A stretch of DNA of 64,000 bases. Origin: Pseudomonas sp. NFIX28 (GTDB lineage: Bacteria; Pseudomonadota; Gammaproteobacteria; Pseudomonadales; Pseudomonadaceae). The position numbers and the translations under genes are program-made. The stretch spans positions 315,826 through 379,825 of the forward strand of contig NZ_FNPW01000002.1 of NCBI RefSeq assembly GCF_900107395.1. Reading direction: 5' to 3'. A model generated the notes under the pieces. That model had not been told where the DNA came from. It made no database searches and saw only the letters and a program-made list of their open reading frames with translations. How positions within the stretch are numbered: position 1 is the stretch's first letter; each line of letters opens with the position of its first letter. Positions 32,750 to 41,879 of this stretch are shown here, piece after piece.

Positions 32750-34150
32750 TCAGTGCTGGCTGAACTGCGAGGCCAGTTCGCGTAGCAGCACTTCGGCTTC
32801 GAGGACTTTGCTGACCACGTCTTCAGCCTTGTCGCGGGACAGGCCGACTCGTTCGAGCAGGGCATCGGGAATGTCTTCGACGGGGCCGGAGCCGATGCCG
32901 CGGCTGCGCAGCAGGCGCACGGCCAGGCATACCAGGTTCGGGTACTCGGCGTAGGCACCGTCGTAGCTCGGGTCGTGCTGGAAGCGCAGGGCAGTGGACA
33001 ACTCGTCCGGCATGTCCCAGTAGCGCATCAGCCAGGCGCCGATCTGTTCGCGGCTGATGCCCAGCAGGTGCTGTTCGACGTAGCTGTGGCACAGGTGCGG
33101 GTTGACCTCCAGGTGCCGGCAGATCAGCGAGAAGTGCGGCGGGAAGACGTGGGCCAGCAGCAGATAGCCAAAGTTGTGCAGCAAGCCGGCGAGGTAGGTC
33201 AGGCCGGCTTCCGGGCGCTGGGCGCGCGGCATGGCGCGGGTCAGGCCTTCGATGACGGCGGCGGTGTAGATCGACTGCTGCCAGTACGGCGTGCTGTGTT
33301 GCGGATGGTCCTTGGGCAGGCTCAGGGTCTTGCCCAGGGCCAGGCCCAGCGCCAGGTTGATCACCAGGTCGAAACCCAATACGCGGACGATGGCGTCTTC
33401 CACCGAGCGGATCTTGCCCGGCGAGGCGTAGTAGGGCGAGGCGGCCCAGCTGACCACTTGCGCGGCCAGGGCCGGGTCGGTTTCCACCACGCCGGTGATG
33501 TCGTCGATGGTGGCGTTGGGGTCGACCCGCAGCTTGATGATCTTCTGTGCCGTCTCGGCGAGCGGCGGAATCTCGATGGTCGCTTCCAGGCGTTGCTGGA
33601 TGCGCCGGGCGGTGAAGGCCTGCATGGCCTGGGTGATTTCCTCGCGGTCGTCGTCCGGACGGTCGAGGTTCGGGCGGATGCTGCTCAGTGCCTCGCCGAA
33701 GTTGCCGGCGCTGGCCTTGCTCAGCATGCTTTTGAACGCGTCGCTGGTGATTTCCAGCAGCAGGCCCGGCTCGCCTGAGTTGATCAGCAGGGTCGGCTCG
33801 CGCAGCAGGCTTTCTTCATACAGGCAGGGCGAGCTGGTGAGCGCCGGCAGGCCGGGCAACAGGCTCAGGTTGTGTTTGCCGAGCATGCGCTCCAGGCGTT
33901 CCGTGGAGACGGCGGTCAGGCGGCGGCCGGTCAGTTCGGCGAGGCGGTTGAGGTCCAGCAACTGGCTCTGCGGGAACAGCACCATCAGCGCGCCGACGGC
34001 GTCGTCCAGCAGGACCGCCTGTACCTTGCGCGCGGCCGACAGGCCGGGGTGGTCGAGGACTTCCGTGAAGCCGATGTCCAGCTTGCCGAGCAGCAGCCGG
34101 ATTACAGACGGAGCGTGCGGGGCTGCGGTGGCGAGGGCAACTTCTGTCAT
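32750..34150 (-). CDS. YbaK-like plus HDOD domain protein
   Basis: A 466-residue protein. Residues 1-150 resemble the YbaK/prolyl-tRNA deacylase fold (AVLLDDAVGALMVLFPQSQL, ELTGRRLTAVSTERLERML). Residues about 190-400 form an HDOD domain (IEIPPLAETAQKIIKLRVDP, ETDPALAAQVVSWAASPYY, YLAGLLHNFGYLLLAHVFPP). HDOD proteins are signalling scaffolds without the HD catalytic residues. The fusion is a known architecture in Pseudomonas. It lies just after recG on the same strand, 78 bases apart, but the link is probably only positional. Confidence 0.88.
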   Translation of the reverse strand: MTEVALATAAPHAPSVIRLLLGKLDIGFTEVLDHPGLSAARKVQAVLLDDAVGALMVLFPQSQLLDLNRLAELTGRRLTAVSTERLERMLGKHNLSLLPGLPALTSSPCLYEESLLREPTLLINSGEPGLLLEITSDAFKSMLSKASAGNFGEALSSIRPNLDRPDDDREEITQAMQAFTARRIQQRLEATIEIPPLAETAQKIIKLRVDPNATIDDITGVVETDPALAAQVVSWAASPYYASPGKIRSVEDAIVRVLGFDLVINLALGLALGKTLSLPKDHPQHSTPYWQQSIYTAAVIEGLTRAMPRAQRPEAGLTYLAGLLHNFGYLLLAHVFPPHFSLICRHLEVNPHLCHSYVEQHLLGISREQIGAWLMRYWDMPDELSTALRFQHDPSYDGAYAEYPNLVCLAVRLLRSRGIGSGPVEDIPDALLERVGLSRDKAEDVVSKVLEAEVLLRELASQFSQH

Positions 34151-34228
34151 GGTCTGTATCCGTTTTCAAACAATTTCAGGAGTATAACCAGCTTGATCGG
34201 GGCATTCGCCCCTTAACTGAGACGCTGC

Positions 34229-36304
34229 TCACACTTGGCCGTATTGCTGCCCATGGCGCAGCCAGCGTTCCAGCAGCGGGCTGACGTGATGCGGCCAGCG
34301 CTCGAGCAGCGCCTGGGCGGCGTCGCGCACGGCCGGCAGCAGGTCGGCGTCGCGCATCAGGTCGGCGACCTTGAATTGCAGCAGGCCGGTCTGGCGGGTG
34401 CCGAGCATCTCGCCGGGGCCGCGCAGTTCCAGGTCCTTTTCGGCGATGACAAAACCATCGTTGGTTTCGCGCATGATGCCCAGGCGCTGGCGGCCGATCT
34501 GCGACAACGGTGGATGATAAAGCAGGACGCAATGGCTGGCGGCGCTGCCCCGGCCCACGCGGCCGCGCAGCTGGTGCAACTGGGCCAGGCCCAGGCGCTC
34601 GGGGTTCTCGATGATCATCAGGCTGGCGTTGGGTACATCGACGCCGACTTCGATCACGGTGGTGGCCACCAGCAGCTGTAGCTCGCCGGCTTTGAACTGG
34701 CCCATGACTTCGGCTTTTTCCGCCGGCTTCATGCGCCCATGAATCAAGCCGACCCGCAGCTCGCCCAGGGCGCTGCTGAGGTCTTCGTAAGTGGTTTGCG
34801 CGGCCTGGCAGGTCAGTTCCTCGGATTCCTCGATCAGCGTGCACACCCAATAGGCCTGGCGCCCTTCGGCGCAGGCGGCGCGCACCCGCTCGATGACTTC
34901 GACCCGCCGCGAATCGGTGACCAGCACGGTGTTCACCGGCGTGCGGCCCGGGGGCAGTTCGTCGAGGATCGAGGTGTCCAGGTCGGCGTAGGCGCTCATC
35001 GCCAGGGTTCGCGGAATCGGCGTGGCGGTCATGATCAGCTGGTGCGGGCACAGGCGTCCGCCCACGCCTTTCTGGCGCAGGGCCAGGCGTTGCTGAACGC
35101 CGAAGCGGTGCTGTTCGTCGATGATCACCAGCGCCAGGTTCTTGAACTGCACTTCGTCCTGGAACAGCGCGTGGGTGCCGACCACCATCGGCGCCCCGGC
35201 GGCGATCTGTTCCAGGGCCGCAGTGCGGTTCTTGCCCTTGAGCTTGCCGGCCAGCCAGGCGACTTCCAGGCCCAATGGCTCGAGCCAGCGCTTGAAGGTG
35301 ATGAAGTGCTGCTCGGCGAGGATCTCGGTCGGCGCCATCAGCGCCACCTGATACCCGGCCTCCAGCGCTTGCAGGGCGGCGAGGGCGGCGACCACGGTCT
35401 TACCGGCGCCGACGTCGCCCTGGATCAGCCGCAGCATCGGCTCGGGCTGGCTGAGGTCATAGGCGATTTCGTTGCCGACCCGCTGCTGCGCGCCGGTGGG
35501 CGCAAAGCCAAGGTTCTTCAGGTACAGCGCCGGCAGCCGGGTGGCCTTGGGCAGCGCCGGGGCGAGTTGCGAGCGCAGGCTTTCGCGCAGGCGCTGCTGG
35601 GACAGCTGATGGGTCAGCAGTTCTTCGAACGCCAGGCGGTGCTGGGCCCAATGGTGACCCAGGGCCAGTTCGTCGACATCGGCATCGGCCGGCGGGTGGT
35701 GCAGGTAGCGAATCGCATCGTCCAGCGGCGCCAGTTGATAATCCCGCGCCAGCTCTTGCGGCAGCCAGTCCGGCAGGCTACGCGGGCCGAGCAGGGCCAG
35801 GCTCTGCTGGCACAACATGCGCAGGCGTTGCTGGGTCAGGCCTTCGGTGAGTGGGTAGATGGGCGTCAGGGTCTGGTCCACGGGCGGCGGTTCATCGCCG
35901 CTGATGGCGCGGTATTCCGGGTGATAGATTTCCAGCCCCGAGGCGCCGGGACGGGCTTCGCCATAACAGCGCACACGGGTGCCGCGCTTCAGGCCTTCCT
36001 TCTGCGCATTGCTGAAATGGTAGAAGCGCAGGCTGAGTCCGCCCGTGCCGTCCTGCAGGCGTACCAGCAGGCTGCGGCGCTTGCCCATCACCACGTCGGC
36101 GCCGCTGACGGTGCCTTCGATCACCGCGTCCTGTCCGGGGCGCAGCGCGCCGATCGGCACCACGCGCGTGCGGTCCTGATAACGCAGGGGCAGGTGGAAC
36201 AGCACGTCCTGGAGGTTTTCCAGGCCGACCTTGGCCAGCTTCTCGGCCATGGCTTCGCCGACGCCTTTGAGTGCCGTGACCGGCACGTTCGACAGCTCAG
36301 TCAT
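34229..36304 (-). CDS. recG: ATP-dependent DNA helicase RecG
   Basis: A 691-residue superfamily 2 helicase that regresses stalled replication forks and processes branched DNA. The N-terminal wedge/OB region (LRPGQDAVIEGTVSGADVVM) precedes the helicase core with Walker A GDVGAGKTVVA, motif II DEQHRFGVQQR, motif III MTATPIPRTLAMSA and motif VI LHQLRGRVGRG. Length is normal. It follows oxyR by nine bases on the same strand, the oxyR-recG operon known in P. aeruginosa, so expression may rise under peroxide stress. Confidence 0.97.
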   Translation of the reverse strand: MTELSNVPVTALKGVGEAMAEKLAKVGLENLQDVLFHLPLRYQDRTRVVPIGALRPGQDAVIEGTVSGADVVMGKRRSLLVRLQDGTGGLSLRFYHFSNAQKEGLKRGTRVRCYGEARPGASGLEIYHPEYRAISGDEPPPVDQTLTPIYPLTEGLTQQRLRMLCQQSLALLGPRSLPDWLPQELARDYQLAPLDDAIRYLHHPPADADVDELALGHHWAQHRLAFEELLTHQLSQQRLRESLRSQLAPALPKATRLPALYLKNLGFAPTGAQQRVGNEIAYDLSQPEPMLRLIQGDVGAGKTVVAALAALQALEAGYQVALMAPTEILAEQHFITFKRWLEPLGLEVAWLAGKLKGKNRTAALEQIAAGAPMVVGTHALFQDEVQFKNLALVIIDEQHRFGVQQRLALRQKGVGGRLCPHQLIMTATPIPRTLAMSAYADLDTSILDELPPGRTPVNTVLVTDSRRVEVIERVRAACAEGRQAYWVCTLIEESEELTCQAAQTTYEDLSSALGELRVGLIHGRMKPAEKAEVMGQFKAGELQLLVATTVIEVGVDVPNASLMIIENPERLGLAQLHQLRGRVGRGSAASHCVLLYHPPLSQIGRQRLGIMRETNDGFVIAEKDLELRGPGEMLGTRQTGLLQFKVADLMRDADLLPAVRDAAQALLERWPHHVSPLLERWLRHGQQYGQV

Positions 36305-36313
36305 CGCGACGGC

Positions 36314-37234
36314 TTAGCTCGCGGCAGGCGGCTTGGCCACCGAGCATAGGCGGATCGAGTCGGCAAGGATCTCGATGGCTTTCGGCCGCGGGAAGCTGGC
36401 GCGCCAGGCGATCGCCACGGTGCGGAACGGCACTGGCGGAGTCAGTGGGCGGACTTCGATCACGCCCGGGGCGTAGTGATGGCTGTCCACCGCCGAGAGC
36501 GGCAGGATCGAGATGCCAAGGCCCGAAGCGACCATATGGCGAATGGTCTCCAGGGAGCTGGACTCCACCGTGGTGTGCTTGGCGCCATCATTGCCTTTGG
36601 CCAGGGTCGGGCAGGCCTCGAGTACCTGGTCGCGGAAGCAGTGGCCTTCGCCCAGCAGCAACAGGCTCTTGTCGTTGAGCAGGTTGGCGTCGATGGTTTC
36701 TTTCTGGGTCCAGGCGTGTGCGCTTGGCATCAGCACGTAGAACGGTTCGTCGTACAGCGGCAGCGTCAGCACATCGGCTTCGTTGAACGGCAGGGCGATG
36801 ATGATCGCGTCCAGTTCGCCGTTGCGCAGCTTGTCGCGCAGCACGTGGGTGAAGTTCTCTTCGATGTACAACGGCATCTGCGGGGCGACCCGGTGCAGTT
36901 GCGGGATCAGGTGCGGGAACAGGTACGGGCCGACGGTGTAGATCGCGCCGACTTTCAGCGGGGCGGTCAGCTGGTTCTTGCCGGCCTGGGCCAGTTCGCG
37001 AATGCCCTGGGCCTGTTCGAGGACCTTTTGCGCCTGGGCGACGATGCCTTCGCCGACCGGAGTCAGACGTACCGCACTCTTGCTGCGCTCGAAAATCAGC
37101 ACACCGAGTTCGTCTTCAAGCTTCTTCACGCCCACCGACAAGGTCGGCTGGCTGACATGGCAACGCTCGGCCGCGTGGCCAAAGTGCTGCTCTTGGGCGA
37201 GGGTAACGATGTAGCGTAATTCAGTAAGAGTCAT
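36314..37234 (-). CDS. oxyR: Peroxide-responsive LysR-type regulator OxyR
   Basis: A 306-residue LysR-family protein. The N-terminal winged helix-turn-helix (HFGHAAERCHVSQPTLSVGV) is intact. The two redox cysteines fall exactly at positions 199 (GEGHCFRDQ) and 208 (VLEACPT), as in E. coli OxyR, which separates it from other LysR regulators. It activates catalase and alkyl hydroperoxide reductase genes when oxidised. It is the first gene of a pair with recG. Confidence 0.97.
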   Translation of the reverse strand: MTLTELRYIVTLAQEQHFGHAAERCHVSQPTLSVGVKKLEDELGVLIFERSKSAVRLTPVGEGIVAQAQKVLEQAQGIRELAQAGKNQLTAPLKVGAIYTVGPYLFPHLIPQLHRVAPQMPLYIEENFTHVLRDKLRNGELDAIIIALPFNEADVLTLPLYDEPFYVLMPSAHAWTQKETIDANLLNDKSLLLLGEGHCFRDQVLEACPTLAKGNDGAKHTTVESSSLETIRHMVASGLGISILPLSAVDSHHYAPGVIEVRPLTPPVPFRTVAIAWRASFPRPKAIEILADSIRLCSVAKPPAAS

Positions 37235-37350
37235 AGCGGACGTCCATGAGGTTGCGGGCCAAGCATACCGGCTGCAATCGATAGACGCACGTTATCAGAC
37301 GGAGTGCTTGCTGTGACACCGGGCAATGCATGCAGGTCATGCCTGGAAAA

Positions 37351-37380
37351 GCAAAAAGGCACCTTTGGGTGCCTTTTTGC
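37351..37380. terminator. Bidirectional terminator downstream of tonB
   Basis: GCAAAAAGGCACC-TTTG-GGTGCCTTTTTGC is a perfect inverted repeat with A- and T-tracts at both ends. It can stop tonB transcripts running left and also shields the oxyR promoter side. Confidence 0.9.
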
Positions 37381-37403
37381 TGGGGATTGCCTGTGCGTCA
37401 TGC

Positions 37404-38150
37404 TCAGCGGCGACGTTTCTCCAGGGAGTAGACGAAGGGCGCGACGATTTCGATCGAGCCGTTGTTGAGCATGTCCGCCGGCGGCTTGGGCAGCGGCTGG
37501 GCGCGACGGATCATTTCCAGGGTGGCCCGGTCCAGATCGGCGTTGCCTGAGCGCCCGACCAGTTCATAGGACAGCACGTTGCCTTGAGCGTCGACCACGA
37601 AGCGCAGGCGGTTCAGGCCTTCCTTGCCGCGTGCCTGAGCGCCCGGCGGGTACTTCTTGTATTTGGCCAGGTGCGCCAGCAGCGTGCCTTGCCAGCTTTC
37701 CTTGGCGGCGATCTGCGCCGGCGAAGGGCCTGGAGCCGGTGCCGAGGACGGTGCCGTGCTCGGTGTTGGCGGAGCGTCGCTGGGTTTGTCTTCGCTCGGC
37801 TTTTCCTTCGGCGGTTCCGGCTTTTTCTCCACCGGCTTGGGTGGTTGCGGCTTGGGCTTGGGTTTGACCGGCTTGGGCACGGAAATCGTCGGCTTCGGCG
37901 CTTCCGCGAGTTTGGGCAGCGGCAACTCTTCGACCGGAGCCGGTGGCTGCGGTGGCGTCACGACCTTGGGCGGTGCTGGAGGAGGCGGAGCCGGGAGCGG
38001 CGCCAGCTCGACCATCATCGCCTGGGGGGGCAGTTCGACCGGTGTGGAGGAGGTCCAGTTGAGCGCGAGCAGAATCGCGACCGCATGGACGCCCAGAACG
38101 ATGGCCAGGCTACCGCTGTAACGCGTCAGTTTTTGGCGCGTCGTGATCAT
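37404..38150 (-). CDS. tonB: Energy transducer TonB
   Basis: A 248-residue protein. One N-terminal membrane helix (about 13-31, GSLAIVLGVHAVAILLALNW) is followed by a long proline/lysine-rich span (about 45-150) that crosses the periplasm, and a C-terminal TonB domain (PPGAQARGKEGLNRLRFVVD to the end). It passes proton-motive force from ExbB/ExbD to outer-membrane siderophore and vitamin receptors. Its start overlaps the exbD stop (ATGA). The C-terminal KRRR tail is short and basic. Confidence 0.95.
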   Translation of the reverse strand: MITTRQKLTRYSGSLAIVLGVHAVAILLALNWTSSTPVELPPQAMMVELAPLPAPPPPAPPKVVTPPQPPAPVEELPLPKLAEAPKPTISVPKPVKPKPKPQPPKPVEKKPEPPKEKPSEDKPSDAPPTPSTAPSSAPAPGPSPAQIAAKESWQGTLLAHLAKYKKYPPGAQARGKEGLNRLRFVVDAQGNVLSYELVGRSGNADLDRATLEMIRRAQPLPKPPADMLNNGSIEIVAPFVYSLEKRRR

Positions 38151-38575
38151 TTCTTGGTAGCCGTCTCAAGTCCGACCAGACCGACCTTCAGGTATCCGGC
38201 GGCCCGCAGGGCATCCATCACACTCATCAGGTCGCCGTAATCCACGCCTTTGTCGGCCTGGAAGAAGATCGTCGTGTCTTTCTTGCCCTGGGTCTTGGCG
38301 TCGAGGGTGGCGCCGAGCGCTTCGGCCTTCACTTCGTCGTCGCCGAGGTACAGGCGTTGGTCGGCCTTGACGCTGAGAAACACTGGTTTCTCAGGTCGTG
38401 GTGCCGGTTTGGCCGTCGAGGCCGGGAGATCGACCTTGATGTCCACGGTCGCCAGCGGCGCGGCGACCATGAAGATGATCAGCAGCACCAGCATTACGTC
38501 AATGAAAGGCGTGACGTTGATTTCGTGGTTTTCGGCGAGATCGTCTTCCGCGCCTTCTTTCAAATGCAGGCCCAT
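38147..38575 (-). CDS. exbD: TonB-system protein ExbD
   Basis: A 142-residue protein with an N-terminal membrane helix containing the essential aspartate (INVTPFIDVMLVLLIIFMV, D27 region). The periplasmic domain includes the KADQRLYLGDD and ADKGVDYGDLMSVMDALRAA stretches. With ExbB it forms the proton-driven motor for TonB. It is six bases after exbB and overlaps tonB by four bases. Confidence 0.96.
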   Translation of the reverse strand: MGLHLKEGAEDDLAENHEINVTPFIDVMLVLLIIFMVAAPLATVDIKVDLPASTAKPAPRPEKPVFLSVKADQRLYLGDDEVKAEALGATLDAKTQGKKDTTIFFQADKGVDYGDLMSVMDALRAAGYLKVGLVGLETATKK

Positions 38576-38581
38576 GGTTGA

Positions 38582-39568
38582 TTACCCTACTTTGACCACA
38601 TGAGGTTGCGCGGAGCGCTCGGTGGTCGGCAGGTGATCGAGATCACGGCTGACCAGCAGCAGGACTTCCGCGGAGGCGTCGGAGACCTGGGCCTTGTAGC
38701 CGGCGATGGAGCGGGCGAAGACGTTGTAGATGACCACTGCCGGAATGGCCGCGACCAGGCCCAGGGCGGTGGCCAGCAGGGCTTCGGCGATGCCGGGGGC
38801 GACGACGGCGAGGTTGGTGGTCTGGGTTTTGGCGATGCCGATGAAGCTGTTCATGATGCCCCACACGGTACCGAACAGGCCGACGAAGGGCGCGGTGGAA
38901 CCGATGGTGGCGAGCACGCCGGTGCCGCTGCTCATATTGCGGCCGCAGGCGGCTACCAGGCGCTCGAGGCGGAAGCTGACGCGTTCCTTGATGCCTTCTT
39001 TCTCGCGGCTGTTGGCAGACAGGCGCATTTCTTCCAGCGCGTCATGGACCAGCAGGTTGGCCAGGGTGCCTTCTTTGGCGGCGGTGACGCTGGCTTCCTT
39101 GAGGGTGGTGGCCTTTTTCAGGTTGAGGATTTCACCGCGCAGGCGACGCTTGGCGCCCATCAGCTCGAAGCCTTTGGCGATCCAGATGGTCCAGGTGATG
39201 ATCGAGGCGATGGCCAGGCCAATCATCACGAGCTTCACGATGATGTCGGCGTTCTGGTACATGCCCCAAGGAGACAGGTCGTGTGCCATGCCCAGGGTGT
39301 TGTCCGCTTCGAGGACTTCCGGTGCATCCCCGGCCGGCTCGCCTTCGGCAGGTGCCGGTGCTGCAGCGGCTGGAGCGGCTACCGGCGCTGCGGCGTCGGC
39401 CGGCGCGTGGGCTGCCGCAGGTGTCGCGGCGCCAGTCGGGGCCTGCTCATCGGCGAAGGCCGCGGTCGGTGCCAGCAGCAGGCTGAACAGCAACGCTGCG
39501 GCCGCGCTCATGGCGCGCAGCGGGCTTGGGCGTTGGGTTGGCGAAGCGGAGAATTGATTGCGTGTCAT
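38582..39568 (-). CDS. exbB: TonB-system protein ExbB with long N-terminal region
   Basis: A 328-residue ExbB/TolQ-family motor protein from ATG 39568. Residues 1-42 form a cleavable signal peptide (SAAAALLFSLLLAPTAAFAD). An alanine/proline-rich linker of about 60 residues leads to the first membrane helix (VKLVMIGLAIASIITWTIWI), and the conserved pair is GSTAPFVGLFGTVWGIMNSF and EALLATALGLVAAIPAVVIY. Long N-terminal forms are usual in Pseudomonas. A much longer open frame exists upstream but is not coding-like. First gene of exbB-exbD-tonB. Confidence 0.94.
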   Translation of the reverse strand: MTRNQFSASPTQRPSPLRAMSAAAALLFSLLLAPTAAFADEQAPTGAATPAAAHAPADAAAPVAAPAAAAPAPAEGEPAGDAPEVLEADNTLGMAHDLSPWGMYQNADIIVKLVMIGLAIASIITWTIWIAKGFELMGAKRRLRGEILNLKKATTLKEASVTAAKEGTLANLLVHDALEEMRLSANSREKEGIKERVSFRLERLVAACGRNMSSGTGVLATIGSTAPFVGLFGTVWGIMNSFIGIAKTQTTNLAVVAPGIAEALLATALGLVAAIPAVVIYNVFARSIAGYKAQVSDASAEVLLLVSRDLDHLPTTERSAQPHVVKVG

Positions 39569-39757
39569 GCTGGCCGGACCTGAGAGGGAAAAGGGGTTAA
39601 GTGTCCTTCTAGGCCTCGCAGGGCCGAGAACAAATGGGCCATCATTATTGCAACTAATTCTTGTTAACAGAAGTAATAGAGTATCTTTTTTTCTTTGATT
39701 GCTAGCCGCTCGTCCATTGCCGACGCTAGTCTGTGCCTTTCTGATAGGAGTTTTCCG

Positions 39758-40615
39758 ATGTCCGCCCCTTCTGTTCTGATCGCTGGTTGCGGTGATGTCG
39801 GCAGCCGCCTGGCGAAGCAACTGCTGGCTGCAAACTGGCAGGTCTACGGCCTGCGACGCACGATCTCGCAATTGCCGGAAGGGGTGATCGGCGTGGCGGG
39901 CGACCTGTTCAGCGAACAGTGCCCGCCGGCCTGGCCCACTGCACCGTTGGATTACCTGGTGTACAGCGCGGCCGCCACCGAGCATGACGAAGCAGGCTAC
40001 CGCGCAGCCTATGTCGAGGGGCTGACCCATGTGCTGGGTTGGCTCAAGCGCAACGGCCAATCACCGAAGCGCCTGCTGTTCGTTTCCAGCAGCAGCGTCT
40101 ATGGGCAGAAGAACGGCGAGTGGATCGACGAGACCTCACCCGCGCAGGCCGACGGCTATTCCGGGCGCGTGATGCTCGAGGCCGAGCAAGTGGCCTTGCA
40201 GAGCGGCATTCCCGCCAGCCTGGTGCGTTTGACCGGGATCTACGGCCCTGGGCGGGAATGGCTGTTGAATCAGGTGCGCCAGGGTTATCGCGTCGCCATC
40301 GATCCACCGTTGTATGGCAACCGCATTCATGCCGACGATGCCGCGGGGTTGCTGGCCTTCCTGCTGCAAGCCGATCAGCGTGGCGTGGCGCTTGAGGATT
40401 GCTATATCGGGGTCGACGATGCGCCGGTGCCGCTGGCCGAGGTGGTGGGTTGGCTGCGGGAATACCTGGGCGTCACCGAGTGGGCGGAAAGCTCGAGCGT
40501 GCGCCGCTCCGGCAGCAAGCGTTGCAGCAATGCCCGCGCCAGGGCCCTGGGCTGGGTTCCGCGGTATGCAAGTTTTCGCGAAGGGTATGCGCAGATTATC
40601 CAAGAGCAGGACTGA
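39758..40615 (+). CDS. NAD(P)-dependent SDR epimerase/dehydratase-like protein
   Basis: A 285-residue extended short-chain dehydrogenase from ATG 39758 (TAGGAG at 39745-39750). The nucleotide-binding motif is IAGCGDVGSRLAKQL. The active-site region has VSSSSVYGQ, but the usual YxxxK is replaced by the pattern YSGRVMLEAE, so the lysine seems lost. Such proteins are called YeeZ-like SDRs; the substrate is unknown. It is divergent from exbB and followed by a terminator. Confidence 0.82.
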   Translation: MSAPSVLIAGCGDVGSRLAKQLLAANWQVYGLRRTISQLPEGVIGVAGDLFSEQCPPAWPTAPLDYLVYSAAATEHDEAGYRAAYVEGLTHVLGWLKRNGQSPKRLLFVSSSSVYGQKNGEWIDETSPAQADGYSGRVMLEAEQVALQSGIPASLVRLTGIYGPGREWLLNQVRQGYRVAIDPPLYGNRIHADDAAGLLAFLLQADQRGVALEDCYIGVDDAPVPLAEVVGWLREYLGVTEWAESSSVRRSGSKRCSNARARALGWVPRYASFREGYAQIIQEQD

Positions 40616-40633
40616 GCCGCATGCCTGGATAAA

Positions 40634-40660
40634 GAAAAAGGAGCCTTGGGGCTCCTTTTT
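40634..40660. terminator. Bidirectional terminator between convergent genes
   Basis: AAAAAGGAGCC and GGCTCCTTTTT form a perfect stem around TTGG with flanking A and T runs. It serves the SDR gene and the convergent lipoprotein gene. Confidence 0.9.
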
Positions 40661-40666
40661 ACTGGG

Positions 40667-41407
40667 TCACTGTTTTTCCAGTAGCCACTGACGCGTGCCT
40701 GGGGTGAGCGAAGGCACCTCATCCGCCCGGGAGGCGTTGATGGGCTGGAAGATCTCCAGTTGCTCGCCGTTGCGCGCGAAGATCCACGGGTTGCCCTGGC
40801 CGTTGAGCTGCAGCCACAGGTTGTCGTAGCCGCCGCTCATCGAGGCGCAGTCGCCGGCGAGGCACAGCGCGTAGCGATCGGCGCCCGGCAGGCCCATGAC
40901 CTGGCCATTGGACTGGAACAGCACCGTGCCGCCTTCGCCCGGACCGTTGACGATTTTCCATTCGCCACCCAGGTAGGCCGAATACAGGGCGCGCTCGAAG
41001 TTGGCGCCCAGTGGCGCGCCTTCCGGGGCCGGATCCTTGGGACGGTCGAAGACCTGCTCCGGCTCGTTGTCGTTGGCTTCTTGCAGCAGTTGCTTGCCGT
41101 CGCGTTTCAATTCGCTGGCGGAGCTGCCGTAGAAATCGATTTTCCAGGAGCCGGACTCTTCCGCCAGCACCTTGCCTTCGACGTTTTCGAAGCCGTTGGT
41201 ATAGCGCGCCTGGCTGGCCTTGGTGTTGACGTCCCATTCCAGGTTCGGGCCGTAGCCTTGCAGTGCCTCGCGCAGCGGTCCGCCCTTGGCGGCGGCGTCG
41301 ATGGCGACCTGGTTGATCCAGGTGCCGCTGATATCACGGTCGGCGGGGTCGCTGGCGCAGCCACCGAGAAACAGGGCGCACAACGAGAGGGCTAGCGCTT
41401 TGCGCAT
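40667..41407 (-). CDS. Hypothetical lipoprotein
   Basis: A 246-residue protein with signal peptide MRKALALSLCALFLGGC and lipobox LGGC, so it is membrane-anchored. The mature part is rich in tryptophan/glycine beta strands (ISGTWINQVAID, GSWKIDFYGSSASEL, LGGEWKIVNGPGEGGTVLF), suggesting a lipocalin-like or repeat beta structure. A conserved Pseudomonas protein next to ridA and spoT; no function known. It stands 55 bases after ridA on the same strand. Confidence 0.8.
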   Translation of the reverse strand: MRKALALSLCALFLGGCASDPADRDISGTWINQVAIDAAAKGGPLREALQGYGPNLEWDVNTKASQARYTNGFENVEGKVLAEESGSWKIDFYGSSASELKRDGKQLLQEANDNEPEQVFDRPKDPAPEGAPLGANFERALYSAYLGGEWKIVNGPGEGGTVLFQSNGQVMGLPGADRYALCLAGDCASMSGGYDNLWLQLNGQGNPWIFARNGEQLEIFQPINASRADEVPSLTPGTRQWLLEKQ

Positions 41408-41462
41408 GAGGAAATCCTTTCAGAACGAAGACGGCGCGGCCTGGGTAGCCGCGCCGGACGTG

Positions 41463-41843
41463 TTACTCGATGACCAGGATGGCATCCATTTCAACCTGCG
41501 CGCCTTTTGGCAGGGCGGCAACGCCGATGGCGGCGCGGGCAGGGTAAGGCTGCTGGAAGTACTTGCCCATGATCTCGTTGACCTTGGCGAAATGGCTCAG
41601 GTCGGTGAGGAAGATGTTCAGTTTGACGATGTCCTTGAACGAACCACCGGCGGCCTCGGCTACGGACTTGAGGTTCTCGAAGACCTGGACGGTCTGGGCT
41701 TCGAAGCCTTCCACCAGTTCCATGGTTTTTGGATCGAGCGGGATCTGGCCGGACATGTAGACGGTGTTGCCTGCCTTGATCGCCTGGGAATAGGTGCCGA
41801 TCGCGGCGGGTGCCTTGTCGCTGGTGATGACGGTTTTGGTCAT
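41463..41843 (-). CDS. ridA: Reactive intermediate deaminase RidA
   Basis: A 126-residue RidA/YjgF protein. It hydrolyses reactive enamines and imines made by PLP enzymes. Conserved parts are [50 protein letters not shown] and the C-terminal arginine region [20 protein letters not shown]. Length is exactly that of the family. It follows spoT in the common spoT-ridA order of gamma-proteobacteria. Confidence 0.96.
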   Translation of the reverse strand: MTKTVITSDKAPAAIGTYSQAIKAGNTVYMSGQIPLDPKTMELVEGFEAQTVQVFENLKSVAEAAGGSFKDIVKLNIFLTDLSHFAKVNEIMGKYFQQPYPARAAIGVAALPKGAQVEMDAILVIE

Positions 41844-41879
41844 GAATGACTCCTTGTAATGGGCGGGCTGTATAGCGAG

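Noticed and set aside
34739..36349. A 536-codon open frame on the + strand opposite recG
   Set aside because: Shadow of recG; low-complexity composition.
39601..39690. A possible Fur box upstream of exbB (CATCATTATTGCAACTAATT)
   Set aside because: AT-rich and in the right place, but the best alignment to the 19-base consensus matches only about 11 positions.
39569..40060. A long N-terminal extension of ExbB (164 codons upstream of ATG 39568)
   Set aside because: It runs opposite the SDR gene, has no homology-like content, and ATG 39568 gives a normal signal peptide.
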